Counted from the stretch's first letter, positions 1 through 11,877 are shown. The stretch is 64,000 nucleotides of DNA from Telopea speciosissima (GCF_018873765.1 NC_057922.1:43730321-43794320), one strand, 5' to 3'. Program-made: numbers and translations. The notes: generated by a model from the sequence alone, not told the origin.

Positions 1-520
1 CGTTTAAAATAAAAGATTTTCATCGGACGGTTTGTCGAGATAGGTTGCATCATTCAAAATAAAAGATTTTTCAGACGGTTTGCCGAGATTGCTTTTATCA
101 TTCAAAGCAAAAGATTTCATCGGATGGTTTGTCGAAATAGGTTTTATCATTCCAAATTCAAAATAGTTTTGCTGAATGGTTTACCGAAATAGCTTTTATT
201 ATTCACCGAGTGATTTGCTGAATTAGGTTTTATCATTCAAAATGTTGTCACCTATGAGCAAACTGGCGATAGCAGTTGCTCGATCCAAGGAAGTTTACTG
301 AAAGGTTTACTAAGGGATCTCCGTTGCCTTTGAGTAAAGTAATGGAGTAGTTGCTCGACCCAAGGAGGCTTATTGAAAAGTTTATCGAGGGAACACCATC
401 ACCTATGAGTAAAGTGGCGGTAGTAGTTACTCAAAAAGTTTGTCGCATAGTTTACCAAGACTCGGTTTTTATCGTTCAACTCAACCACCTTTGAGCAAAG
501 TGGTGGCAGTACATGCTCCT
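1..520. repeat. Degenerate short-period repeats
   Basis: Two families of imperfect tandem units follow each other. From about 51 to 240 a unit of roughly 48-50 bases recurs, each starting near 'cattcaaa' (51, 99, 149, 199, 233) and carrying 'ggtttgtcga'. From about 248 to 500 a longer unit of about 75-86 bases recurs, marked by 'cctatgagcaaa' or 'cctttgagtaaa' (248, 324, 399, 485). No coding potential is seen. This probably belongs to the untranslated part of an old LTR retrotransposon, but the parent element cannot be named. Confidence 0.5.
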
Positions 521-594
521 GGTGATAAAATCAAATGATCTTTTGTCTTTGACCTTTGGCTGTTGGCACAGGCCTAGGCAAAAGAGGGGTAAAC

Positions 595-1500
595 TGTAGA
601 CGCTGAATTTTGTCACCCCCCAGCAATGACGACAATCAGACGTGAAAGACTGGTAAAGCCCTCTAAGCCCATTTTTTTTAGAGTAACCCAAACAACCCTT
701 GTTCCACCTCGAAGGCACCCATAGCCCCCTAGTATCCTTGGTGCGGCCCCACGCAAAAATTGCAACCCCGCATGGTGGCTCCATGCAATAAAAAGGCGAC
801 CCCGGATGATGGCCCCGTGGAAAAAACTGTAGTCCAGCACAAAACTATGGCCCCGCACGACAACACTGCGCATAGCCACGTGGCACCTTCGTACCCCACA
901 GGCAAATCACCCTACGATGCCATGCAACGGCGTCGTAGGGACCCCAAAAAAAGCTTTTTTTTGCCCCATGGCGCCGCCAAACATGATTTTTGCCTATAAA
1001 TACCTCCTTCACCTCTCATTTCAACAAGTTCCAAGTTGAGGAGAGGGGGCACCTCTAGAGCTCCAGTTTTCCTTTTTTCATTTTTTCCTAGTTTCGGAGC
1101 CTTTCCCCAGTCCAATTTTGAGCCTTCGAGGCTCATCCCTCTGTCCGGAGTTTGGGTCCCCCGGATTCACCTTCCTTAACCCAATTTTACCTAAACCCCC
1201 AAAGTCTTGCATGGCCAAGTCACCATGTCCGAGGTCCTAGTGTCTGACACTTGTGAAGCCGTTACTCTGCCAAACATCCAGGTGATTATTTTCCAAAGCT
1301 TTGCGATGTTGTTACTCTGTCCGAGGTCCTAGTGCCTGACACTTGTGAGCCATTACTCTGCCCGACATCAAGCGATTGCTTTCCAATGTCGTTACTCTGT
1401 CCGGCGAAGGACAAAGCCAGTCTTTTGCCTCCACCTGAGCTGGGGGACATGATCCGTCCCATATAATTGCATTGGTTTAAAGCATATAGGTATTTAATTC
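595..1500 (+). repeat. LTR-like block with TATA box
   Basis: This non-coding block has the composition of a plant LTR. A TATA box (tataaata, 995-1002) is followed by a C/T-rich leader. A 92-93 base direct duplication sits downstream: 'tgtccgaggtcctagtg' occurs at 1226 and again at 1318. Neither end nor a partner LTR can be defined in the window, so the call rests on composition and promoter layout only. Short open frames here do not resemble known proteins. Confidence 0.35.
995..1002 (+). promoter_or_regulatory. TATA box of LTR-like block
   Basis: TATAAATA sits in a GC-richer context and is followed by a pyrimidine-rich stretch, as in plant LTR promoters. It may no longer be active. Confidence 0.35.
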
Positions 1501-2040
1501 TTTCATCTCACTTTAATTTCATAACAATATAGACTTTTAAATTATACTTGTGTAGTGTACAGTAGATAATTTAGATTAGTTTAACTTTAAGCAGTTTGTG
1601 CGTCATTTTAGCTATACATGTGGAAATAGGACATTTATAAAGGGAGAATATTTGAACACCAACACCTAGTAGAAAGATCGGTTTACTCGGGCGAGGTGGG
1701 TGCTTAACACCTTCCCACTCTTGTAACCTGACCACTTTCCCCGAATCTCTGACCAGACCAAACAAAGTCTCGAAGCCCTTCACAGGGCTACACCAATGGG
1801 TCCTAGGCCCTAATCCTAGGTGGTGACTACATTTCATTAATTGTATGACCCCCATCCCCTGATAAATCAATATACCCCTAAGAAGACGCATTCCTTCTCT
1901 CTCCAACTGAGGAGCATAACCCCAAAACCCCTTCAAAACCCAAAAAGAGCACCGCCATGGAACACACGCGATTTCTCCCAGGAGTACGGATCCTCACAGC
2001 AGCAACCTCATGGTCTTTTATAGTCACTGCCCATCCCAAA
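1501..2040. other. Retrotransposon leader-like, non-coding
   Basis: There is no gene here. The stretch 1640-1830 contains 'aggtgggtgcttaacacc' and later 'tcctaggtggtgactaca', which resemble the leader region of large Tat/Ogre-type gypsy elements. The match is from memory of that family's style and is not proven. The block ends abruptly where chromovirus integrase sequence begins. Confidence 0.25.
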
Positions 2041-3150
2041 GTGGAAATAGGAGCATGTTACTATGGACTTCATCACCGGGTTACCCCGTATACCTAGGGG
2101 TGTCGATGCCATATGGGTGATTGTAAATAGACTGACAAAAATGGATCACTTCATTCCTATGAAGATCACCTACTCGATGGATAAGCTGGGTCACTACTAC
2201 ATTGATAACATGGTTCGCTTGCACGACGCTCTAGTTAGCATCATCTCCGACAGAGATCCCAGGTTCACATCCAAGTTCTAGTGTGGTTTCCAGAAGGCTA
2301 TGGATACATTGTTGAGTAAAAGCATAACTTTCCATCCTCAGACAGACGGACAGTCAGAGAGGACTATATAGACCCTAGAGGATATGCTCTGAGCCTGTGC
2401 CATTGACATGCAAGGCTGTTAGGATGAGCATATCTCGCTCATCGAGTTTACTTATAATAACAGTTACCAAGTTATCATTAGTATGGCACCGTTTGAAGCT
2501 CAGTATGGGAAGAAATGCAGAACACCTTTATAGTGGCACGAAGTAGGTGAGCGGCATATCCTTGAGCCCAAGTTGATCCAGGCGACATGTGAGAAGGTGG
2601 ACTTGATTTGTGAGCCAATCAAGGTAGCCCAGTCTAGATAGAAGGGTTATGTAGATCAGAGGAAAAAAGACCTAGAATTCTCTATCGGTGACAAAGTGTT
2701 CCTCAAGGTGTCACCCACCAAAGGGGTGATGCAATTCAGCAAGAAGGGCAAGCTGAGTCCGGGTCGGTCCGGTGGGTTATCTATTGGCACTCCCTCCATC
2801 CTTAGAGGGTGTACATGATGTCTTCCATGTGTCCATGTTGCAAAATTACGTTCAAGATCCAAGTCACATTCTATCACAAGAACCATTGGAGCTCACAACC
2901 GATATGTCTTACAAAGAGCAGCTCGAGAAGATCTTGGACGGCAAGATCATTCACCTTCGCAACCGACCTATCCACTATGTGAAGGTGAAATGGTGTAATC
3001 ATCTGGAGGAAGAAGCATCATGGGAAGCAGAAGTTGAGATGTGGGCGAAGTACCCTTCCCTGGTTTACTTACAAGGTACGACAAATTTTGAGGATGAAAT
3101 TTCTTGTAAGGTGGGGGAAATATTATACCTGCATCCGAGATTCTAATATT
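2041..3150 (+). pseudogene. Ty3/gypsy chromovirus integrase and chromodomain, dead
   Basis: Read on the plus strand, this is the C-terminal part of a chromovirus polyprotein. The integrase core begins with MDFITGLPR and continues with DRDPRFTSKF and FHPQTDGQSER, followed by the integrase tail (EFSIGDKVFLKVSP). A chromodomain lies near 2915-3060 (VKVKWCNHLEEEASWE). At least seven in-frame stops occur, mostly TAG where TGG or CAG is expected, plus a frameshift near 2765. Gag, protease, RT and RNase H are missing upstream. The product would have inserted element cDNA into chromatin; this copy cannot. Family assignment is firm, but the Tekay/Del-type lineage is only likely. Confidence 0.85.
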
Positions 3151-3841
3151 TTATTGATTATCCTAGTGACGTGTAGATGGTGCTGCCATGTATGTCGGTG
3201 AGCTGTTAATGATGGTGGTTAAGCCCAGTCCCAAGATCATTGACTATGACACAGGTTTACCCATCGAGGAAAGATTCCTCAGTCGGGAGTGGGGGAAGTT
3301 TGTTGATGATGACTTCACCGACTATCCTCCTAGTACATGTCCCAGGAATGAGGAGTACTGGAAGGCACATCTTGTGTTGTGCCATATTGACACTTCGTCT
3401 CACGATGAGGTTAGCATTAAAGTGAGAAAACTCTTCGAGATCACGGAGGACACACCGTGACGATCGAGGGGTAAGTTACCCACCTTTTATACACTTATGT
3501 ATCCTCCCCTCCATGACCTTGAAGTATGGGCTTAAGCCCAGAGACCCTTCCTTTGTGTTTCAGCTCTTGTAGCTGCAACAGATTTATGAACGTATCCACT
3601 GCTAGTGAGTCTGTTCGATAATCCATTCGTGTTGTTAAGCTTGTTTATGTGTTTTCTTGTATGGGACTCACGTCCTCGTGTTTTTGAGATGATGGCCATG
3701 TCCCCGGACATAGTGGACTCCACTCTTAACCTCCCTTACATTTGTTGGACCTTGATTATGGGCCCACAAGGCCCAAAATCTGTTTTACTGAGAAATAGGC
3801 TAAGAAGACCCAAGGCAAACAGGCCTTAAGAGGCCATTTAC

Positions 3842-3849
3842 TATAAATA
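3842..3849 (+). promoter_or_regulatory. TATA box in chromovirus LTR
   Basis: TATAAATA is followed by 'gggacc', about 700 bases into the inferred LTR, which is the normal place for the U3/R promoter. Confidence 0.4.
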
Positions 3850-4365
3850 GGGACCTTGGCCATTCATTGGCCATTTACTCAGCCTACCAACCAAAACCGA
3901 TCATTTAAAGAGGAGAAGAGAAGAAGGAAGGTAGAAGGGAAGGGAGCTTACTACTTGGAGGGCTCATTATAGGCATCACCATCAAGGTAAGCTCACCTCA
4001 TTCATTACACTCTCTCTCTCTTTCCCACCAAAACCCTATCAGTTGGACCCTCCCTTGGACCGAATCCTTGGGACCCAAGGTCTCATCAATTGTTCCATTG
4101 ATGCTTATCCAAGAGCTAACTAACCTCACCCTAAGCCTAATAACCTCACTTTAACTTATGATTGTTGTTTAAGACCCCAAGCCCTAACCCTAGAAATGGG
4201 AACTAGCTTAGGAAGGCCAAACCCTTGAACCTCTTGGAATATATACCTAGGGTAGTATAATGTAGACATTATTGGACCTAATCTAACCTTCCCTAAACAC
4301 CAAAAAGGATTAGAATCCAGGAGAAACGAATTGGGAAAGTTAAGATCTTAAAAAATTGGATAACC

Positions 4366-4600
4366 CTGAACGGATTCACCAACGGACCCAAATATTGGGC
4401 CTCCGTCCGAGAATCCGTTCAGCCTTTTTAAGTTTAAAATTGAAATTTTGCCTGAACGGATTCACCAATGGACCCAGGGTCCTGCCTCCGTTCGAGAATC
4501 CATTCAGCCCATTTAACCCTTTTTCTTTCGGGTTTTTCATTACTGAGAACGGATTCACCAATGGATCCACTGGGAGTGCCTCCATTCGAGAATCCGTTCA
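4366..4600. repeat. Three palindromic modules in tandem
   Basis: Three related modules of about 53-57 bases each begin with (CT)GAACGGATTC and end with its reverse complement GAATCCGTTC(AG). The arms lie at 4366-4377/4411-4422, 4452-4463/4496-4507 and 4547-4556/4590-4599. Each can fold into a stem of 10-12 base pairs with a loop of about 33 bases; the second copy has one mismatch in the right arm. The modules are spaced 86-95 bases apart and lie in the part of the LTR expected to be transcribed. Confidence 0.85.
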
Positions 4601-6078
4601 AGTTCTTTTGTGCTGTTCTAAATGTCAATACTTGGGGACCTTTTGTGGGACCCACCTACACTCTTCTATCCTATGTTCATTCATTCCTAGGTTGTCTAAA
4701 TAGTACGGGGGGACACATGCCAAAGCATTATATACTAGACACAACGAACCATACGCGAATCTTTGGTGAGTGGATTTTGGGCATTTGTTTGGGTTTGCTT
4801 AATTACATCTATACATGTATATTGTTGCTTGCATTCATTATGAGCATGAGTGCATAATTGCATTTTTTTCTTATTTTATGATGATGTGGACTATGTGGGG
4901 TTATGATGCCAGGAAGTACCGGTACCAAAACCCCAGATTTTGTGAACTTGTGAATTGCATGCGCCATCTTGTGCTGGTACCTGGGTGTTAGATGGAATAG
5001 AACGTTGATACACCTGGAGTAACACTTGATACGATAGGATTCATGTAGCATATCTGTGGTGTGGATTAGTTCCCTATATACGACCCTTACCAACAGGGGT
5101 TTAGGTGTTGGGTAACTAGAGGACCTGCCACCTGTGCAGAGTTTGAGAGGGGCCAGGGGTAGTAAATATTATTGGGGTCTACCTCTAGTGGTATGAGACT
5201 ACGGCCGACGTGGGCCCCAAGGTAATAACTGAGGTTTCCCTGTGGCGAGAATGGAAGGACCCACTAAGTTTCCCGAGTTATTGCAGTAGCATATGCCTTG
5301 ACTTAGTATTGCGTGTTAGGTGGTAAATGGTTAATAATAACATGCACCATGGACTATCTGTGCTTTTGTGTGTATGTGCATCCCCATCCCCTCACTTACT
5401 CAGTGGAGCTAACCCCCTTTGTGCACACCCTTTTAGATGTTGTTACAAGTGATGCATACTTTGTCGGACTCGAGGTTTAGGCCTCGGGGTATGATGATAT
5501 TGGCAGTGATGACCCTGAGGCTGTGATTGAGGAGCACGACGACGGATGTCCTTATGACGCCTGTGTGTACGGGCCGTATTGATACTTTGGACTTGTTCCC
5601 TCTTTTGATTCTTTTGGGGCTTGATGCCCTTGTATAAACATTTATGTTATACCATTTTTGTAGTTTCTTTATGGTCATAGGGAAATGTGTAACTACACTA
5701 CTTATTAACATTTAGCCGGTGAACATCTTGTAACTAATAATATTTAACGCTTCCGCTTACATTCTAATCGATATGAAATGTTATATTTCCATCTCCACAT
5801 TCTAATATTATCTTGTTTTAATATTGGTTTAATGACTGTATGTTGGGATACTGTATCTGTGATCCTGGTAACTTATTGGGATGACATATGTCGTCCTAAT
5901 CACACCCTTTATATTATTATATTCCTTATTGAAATATGGGTGTGATAGTATGTCCTATCTCATTGCAAAGCTTTTGTACAATTTTTTTTGTTCCTTGCAA
6001 GTTTCATCTTGATTCACCTTATTTGTGATATTAGATTTACCTTGTGTCACTTAAAATTATTTCTCTTTTGTTCAATAG

Positions 6079-6760
6079 ATTTATCCAGATGATGCGGTTG
6101 ATGCCTTTGGGCAGCAAATGATTAAAAACTTAGAGGTAATAGGGATTTTACTCTTCATACCAGGTAAAAATGTGCAAGTTCTTCTTTTATTTTTTTATAA
6201 AGTACTAGCACTATCATTTACTTCAAAACTAGTATGTTATATTTGTTGGAGAAAATTTATTGGGCGACAAATTTTATTGTATTGAAGTTTTTCTGTCTTT
6301 ATTGGATGGTGGAATGCTATGATAGTTAGAGTTTCCATTCTGAGCGTTTTTATTCAAAAGCTCGTGCCTTCAAGTATTAGTATTTAGCCTTCCTTTCCTT
6401 AACTTTATATCTCATATTGTATGTTGAATGGTCTCACACCCTCTTTCAGTCAATAATTGCAACTGCATTTGTGGAAAAGCATTATTGAAAGGCAAAAGAC
6501 ACTGCAACCCAAGTATTGCAGGCGAATCATTTGTCAACAAAAAAAAAAAATCAAATCTATTCTGTTTTTTTATTTGAAATGTCATGATTTCTTCTACAAG
6601 TTGTAGATAAAACATTGCATATGCGTTTTGCACTGGGGTTTGAGCTTGCAATCTTCCTGGTCTGTCTTTACAGATACATGTAGAGAGACCTGATCAATCA
6701 AAATGGACAATAATATTGAGAGAGGAATTTTATAACTCATTGTTCAGTATGGGATCATAG
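6079..6760 (+). CDS. Possible last two exons of unknown host gene
   Basis: Two open segments have consensus splice borders. The first, 6079-6135, follows 'ttgttcaatag' and precedes 'gtaata'; its 19 codons include IYPDDAVDAFGQQ. The second, 6674-6760, follows 'tgtctttacag' and ends in TAG; its 28 codons include VERPDQSKWTIILREEF. Both junctions are in phase 0. An AATAAA lies at 6934-6939, about 175 bases past the stop. I do not recognise the protein. Upstream exons would lie left of the retrotransposon debris or outside the window, so the gene may be split by insertions or truncated. Another exon between these two cannot be excluded. Confidence 0.45.
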
Positions 6761-6933
6761 AGTTGTCATGGGAGCAGCAACAGCAGCAGACAAGCATTAT
6801 TCAAAGTTAAGAAAATGGATTTTGTTTTTATTGTAGGAAACCTTGTACAAGGATGTTTTGGATATATTTACTAGGATGATTTTTTTTTAATTGTAAACAT
6901 TTGGTTGTCTAGTTTTATTTTTTGATTGAAATG

Positions 6934-6939
6934 AATAAA
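6934..6939 (+). terminator. Poly(A) signal of candidate host gene
   Basis: AATAAA lies about 175 bases after the TAG at 6758-6760, inside an AT-rich tail. Its position fits a plant 3' UTR. Confidence 0.35.
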
Positions 6940-7294
6940 ATAATTCGAAGTATATGTTTTAAGTTTGGAATTTTCTTATTGACACCCCTCAAGGTGTTAA
7001 ATAATGTGTAACCTTGTTTTTTTGCCCTTTTATTATTACATATTTTTTTCCAATACGGGTAATTATTGGCATTTCACATACATATTCGAAATATGTGCAT
7101 GACAATGACACCTTTTGATAATGACATAATGCTATTTCACTTTTAAATTAAATTTGAAAACCCTAATATACCCCTAACTTAAAGAACTTTTGAGAATAAG
7201 AAAAGGGGCAATTACTATGTATCAAGTTCTAAATACACCTATAGAGGTGTCATTCAAGCACTCCCTTTAAGTTTTGTAAGTAAAGTATATACAG

Positions 7295-7802
7295 TCTTAC
7301 AAGAAAGAAAAAAATAAAAAGAGCAAAAAAATGTATGGAGAAAAAAACAATTCAATATCTTTAAGCGGTGTTAGTGAATTGCCCCTAAAAGATTAGAGTA
7401 AAAGCTTTAGCAACAATAGTAAAGCACCTCGAATATTAACAAGCAAAAGCATCAAAGACTTTAGTAAAATGCCTCTAATATTAACATAATAAACCTCAAG
7501 AACAAGAAGATGATTTTTTTAGTTACTTAATTCAGTATTAGTAATGGTAGGGGAACGGTTTAGAGGTGTTCTATAGAAGCCACTAAAAGCTTTAGCGGCG
7601 TTTCACAAATACCACTACAAATTGCCTCTAAAGGGGACTAAAACAGGGGCATTTGTTGGAAATGCCTCTATTGAGTTTTGAGACGATATATACATGAGTT
7701 TATGCGACTTTAGTAAATAACGCTCCTAAGAGTATTAGAGGCATTTGTTTAAGCTTTAAAGGCATTTCACGAATGCCTCTAAAATCATACTTCATTATAG
7801 TG
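7295..7802. mobile_element. CACTA-like fragment or MITE
   Basis: The minus strand from 7802 reads CACTATAATGAAG, a CACTA-type terminus. The segment is full of short direct and inverted motifs of the type 'gcctctaaa', 'aggcatttcac' and 'tttagcggcgtttcac', which look like CACTA subterminal repeats. A left terminus ('cttacaagaaag') is plausible near 7295, but no clean 3-bp TSD was found. There is no coding sequence. Confidence 0.35.
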
Positions 7803-8012
7803 AAAGTAATGGAATATTCCATTCATCTTGAAAATGTTTTGTATTTGCTGAAACACCTTAAAGATCTTCCTATTGACCCCTCTAGAACTCAATAGGCAAA
7901 AGAAGGGAAAAAAAAAATAGTGAACAAAACAAATGAAGTTATATGTCGGCCAAAATTAATGAGCTGAAACAACTAAAAAACCAAATATTTAAAGTGAACC
8001 ATTTTGGATGGT

Positions 8013-8038
8013 TTAGAGTGCGTTGGGTTGCGTAAATC
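8013..8038 (+). repeat. Left TSD and TIR of Harbinger element
   Basis: TTA (8013-8015) is followed by the terminal repeat from 8016. Compared with the right end, only positions 3, 10 and 16 of the first 23 differ. Confidence 0.85.
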
Positions 8039-8879
8039 CTTTGGATGTTGTCTGATTGGAGATTGTCATCTATTTGAGTTACCATCAAATGAATCGTAAT
8101 TTCAGAAAAAAAAACTTTTTGGTTACCATGATTCTGTGACATGATTCTTTAGGATAAACTATTTGGTTACCCTGAGTCTGTCACTTGGATTCACCCTGAA
8201 TCTATCTGAAATACTGTTTGGTTACCCTGAGTCTGTGAGTTAGAATCAATTTCAATCTATTTGAAATATTGTTTGGTTACCCTCACTATGTCAGTTGGAA
8301 TTATGTTTGTTTTTTTTTATATTTTTTATTTTATTTATTTTAATACATGGCCCTCTTTTCTTACCTTTTTAAATTTAAAATTAAAATGCCTAGACTAAGA
8401 AAAATAGAAACGAAATGAGCATAGATGGAAAACCAGTGGCCAAGAGAAATCTAAAATCACTTGATACTTTGGAGAGAAAAAAGAAAAAAGAAAAAAAGCT
8501 CCGATATTAACAGGGGAGAGATGCACTTTTGCTTCATTGTTCCACCTACACCACTTCAACTACAGCCTAATGGTCTGGTCTTTCATGCTAAGGTCCTAAA
8601 GAAAAATGAGATAATTTCTTCTAACTTCCCATAGTTGATGCGTGACATTCCTGAGTTTGCAATTGAATCAAATACGTACCAGATAAATATGCACGCAATT
8701 AAATGCCCATTAATCTACCACGATTACACAAAACAATTAACATAAAAGACCATCAAAATACCACCCATCCATCCTCTATTCGGTTAGACCCATTCAATCT
8801 AGGGTTACAAATATAGAGATACATTGTTTCACAAATTTTAATTTAATTACATGAGTCACATGTTTTGGGCATACACCCC

Positions 8880-9463
8880 CTCTCAACCCCCTCCCATACT
8901 ATTTCACTTGTTAAGATTAAGTGTTTTGACAGCATCAAGTAGCTCCTCCCATGTCTTAGTATGTTGTTTGGCATCTTTAATTTTTGCTGTGAGGTATCCC
9001 ATCAGATAGTCCTTGGATTAACATAGTGTTGGTGAGATGATTGGTGCATCCATGACATTATTCCTTGGTACTTGATTTGAAGATGAAGATTCTCCCTCAT
9101 CTAAGAATTTAAACAACCCACAACCATTATTTTTACCCTATATACAAAAAAAAAAAGATATTTGTAAATATAGGGAGACCAACTGTGTTACAAATGAAAA
9201 TTAAAAAAATAAATGATGAGACACCATACCGAGGTGGAACGTTGGCAACACCAGAAATCTCGTCCTACAGAAGGGCCTCTAGTGCATCTTCTAACCTTGC
9301 ACTGCCCTTTGCCACAGTCACACATTCGAAAGTGGTTGACCCACATAAAAAATGATTGGTGGATAGGGCACTTGTAGAAACTTCTGCCCGGATTAGTTTT
9401 GGTTTTGAAAATTAATATTATACATTGCTCACCACAAATGTCACATCTAGCCACAATGTCCAT
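8880..9463 (-). pseudogene. GRF-type zinc-finger protein in Harbinger element
   Basis: The ATG is at 9463-9461. Exon 1 (9463-9230, 78 codons) ends at a GTATGG donor and exon 2 starts at 9137 after a TATAG acceptor. Cys/His pairs in exon 1 (CDICGEQC, FYKCPIH, CDCGKGQCKVRRC) and CGLFKFLDE in exon 2 fit GRF-type zinc fingers, here apparently two in a row. A TAA at 9020-9018 ends the frame, but the same frame continues with KDYLMGYLTAKIKDAK to about 8900, so the stop probably truncates a helical tail. GRF fingers are nucleic-acid-binding modules. The gene lies on the transposase strand, downstream of ORF1. Whether it is a third element gene or a captured host gene is open. Confidence 0.65.
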
Positions 9464-10529
9464 CTAGCCAGTTGATCAATATCCCACTAGATCTTGATGG
9501 CCTTCGACGCTAGAATCAGTGCATGAGATTGTAACAATTAAAAAAATATTGATTTTTGGGAAATGTAATGAGTTAATGGATTACAGATGACTATAAAATG
9601 ATGTGTCGTTAAAGTTTGGTAAATTACAGTGAAAGTACATGGGAGGAGAGAAGGGTATCTGTCTTCCCTAGTCTCTACATTTGGTCGTCTACTTCCATAT
9701 GAGTATTCATTTTGAAACACAGCAGCCCACATGTACAAAGCACTGCATGAGTTGCCCAAGAAACCCAAAAGAGAGAGAAAAGAGAGAAGGACAGAGAGTG
9801 ACCATACAGTTGGGCTCCACCTCAAAATCATAGAGTAAGTAAAATGGGGAAATAGGAGACAAGGTTTCAATGACTCATTAGTTCCCACTATCTTTTGAAG
9901 AAATCTCCATTAATGTTTAGATTCTATTTTGAAGAGATTGGATCCATGAAAATAGAACCTTCAAACTCATCCCAAAAAGTTAAAAATTAATATAGTATGC
10001 ATAGAAATTGCAAAGTATTTGAAAAACAATTCTAGCAATGTCACCAGAGACAGATCACCGAAAATCCATACCTGCAGAGAAATATTCTAAAACACATCTT
10101 TAATACAGAAAAGTGTGGGTAGATGAACTAACATGGACCAAAAACTGAACATATACCAAGTTCCAATGCATCCAAACTTATTGAGCTGTAAATTACCACA
10201 ATTTAATGGAATGCCCATTAAACCACAGAAGCTATATCTTATAACAAAATTCACAGAAAATATAATTAAAACAACAAAATTGCATCCATAAGTATGAGGT
10301 GAAATTAGTCTAAATGCAAAGGCCAGCAAGTATAAGATCAAATGGATCTATCCAACAAAACATAAACATCTTCAACTGTTTAAAACTAAGCTAAACCATC
10401 CAAAACGAAGCTAAACCAAACAAACATCTACCAAAACAAAGCTAAACCAAACATCTATCCAACAAAACATAAACATAAAAACATCCATTCAATTAGTTCA
10501 TGCTTAAAACTAAGGATCTAACCACATCT
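9464..10529. other. Non-coding spacer within Harbinger element
   Basis: This AT-rich spacer lies between the GRF gene and ORF1. Near 10340-10500 short phrases such as 'aagctaaacca' and 'ccaacaaaacataaaca' recur. No gene is supported. Confidence 0.6.
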
Positions 10530-11511
10530 TCAACTGTTCTGGTTCACTTGACAAATATGTTGTATGAATTTTGGCTTGTCTTCATCACTTGCAGTCAAGA
10601 AAAGACTAGCCATGTCCTTGTCTTTCATTAAAGCTATTTTTTCTTGGACTTTCAGTAAGCCATCAATACCATCAACCTTATCAACTGCATAAGCTACACT
10701 TTGTGTAAGTTCGGTCCGTGTGATGTTTTTGTTGACTAGGTTATCTATGGCAGCAGCTATTCTTTTCAAAGGACTTGTAATTTTTTCAGCACCCCCTTTC
10801 TTTTTCTTCTCTTTACCAGTTATAACATTTGCATGCGGCCGCCCACGGGTACGACTGCCACTCCCACGATCACGACTGCCACTGGCAATGGGAGTGGAAT
10901 GAACATCTTCATATAGAACGGAAGTGTCAACCGCATTGTCATCCATACTTGGAGACTGAACCATATGGTCATTGTGAACATAGTCAGCTGGGTGCATGGC
11001 ATCTTCTCCTATTGCTATCTCATTTCCTAACCAAATCGCAAGGGCCATATGGATGGGAAGCACTTTACGTGACTACCAATACTTCTGTTCCTTTTTCTAC
11101 CACAATCAATTAAAATATATTGTAATATATGTATTGTCATATAATAGTTGTAAATACATTCTTGAAAGAGAAAGATTATTACTTTGAACTCATTCCACAC
11201 GTGTTGTGGTGCTTCAAACCTCAGCTCCACTAGATTCCAGCCCATCCCCCTATTCTTTTGTAAGTCACACAAATATTTCACCCTTGCTTTCCAAACTCTA
11301 TAATGATTCCAAGTTTGTTCCCAGTCATATATCATGCCATGCTTGTTTTTTATGGCATTTGCTATCTCCTGCCACTGTTCCCTCCTCAAACCATTGTCTC
11401 CAGTTTTTCCACTTTTATGCTGTTCTATGAGATGTTCCATCATGCAGTAAGAGACTTCACTGGGATATGTACAATATCATGTGACTTCTTGGAACCTTTC
11501 TCTGTAGCCAT
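10530..11511 (-). pseudogene. Harbinger ORF1, Myb/SANT-like DNA-binding protein
   Basis: A likely ATG lies at 11511-11509 (MATEKGSKKS). A one-base shift near 11435 leads into the frame MMEHLIEQHKSGK, a Myb/SANT-like helix set (REQWQEIANAI, YDWEQTWNHYRVWK). This exon ends at 11183 with a GTAATA donor. The second exon, from about 11096, contains KVLPIHMALAIW, GNEIAIGEDAMHPADYV and a basic stretch (GSRTRGRPH, KEKKKKGG), and ends at 10530. An in-frame TAG occurs near the start of exon 2. In this superfamily ORF1 works with the transposase in binding element ends. The frameshift and the stop suggest it is inactive, unless splicing differs from my reading. Confidence 0.7.
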
Positions 11512-11877
11512 TAAATCTGTTGTGCTTGACTGATGAAAAAACTATTGTACATATAAGAGAAATACTAAAGAGCGTAAATTAACAATGCATACAAGTGCAA
11601 CATACCATATTGACATACAAAACAATATGGTAATCACAATAACCAAACAAAACTTGTTCAAACTAGTTTAATGTAAAATACGCATATGCGTAGCACAAGC
11701 ACAAAATAATGGGCATTGTACATTAAAACATATTGTTTCTAAAAAGATTGAGATAACTCAATCTAAACACATCCACATCATACAAAATGTCCATATTCAA
11801 ACTTGTTCAAAGTAGACTACGCAAAAGCAAATTACAAACATATTCAAACATTTTAGTTCCAAAGAAATTGAGATAAC

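Larger units (their letters stand above)
3108..5905 (+). repeat. Probable 3' LTR of chromovirus
   Basis: A purine tract (3108-3118, aaggtggggga) follows the chromodomain, as expected for a polypurine tract next to a 3' LTR. The following 2.7 kb has no supported gene. It carries a TATA box at 3842-3849 and short CT microsatellite tracts near 4010. The right border is taken near 5905 ('gtcctaatcaca') because composition changes and exon-like host sequence follows. No 5' LTR partner is in the window, so both borders are estimates. Confidence 0.5.

Noticed and set aside
3188-3460. 90-codon ORF in the chromovirus LTR
   Set aside because: No recognised family, no promoter just upstream, and located in an LTR; treated as chance.
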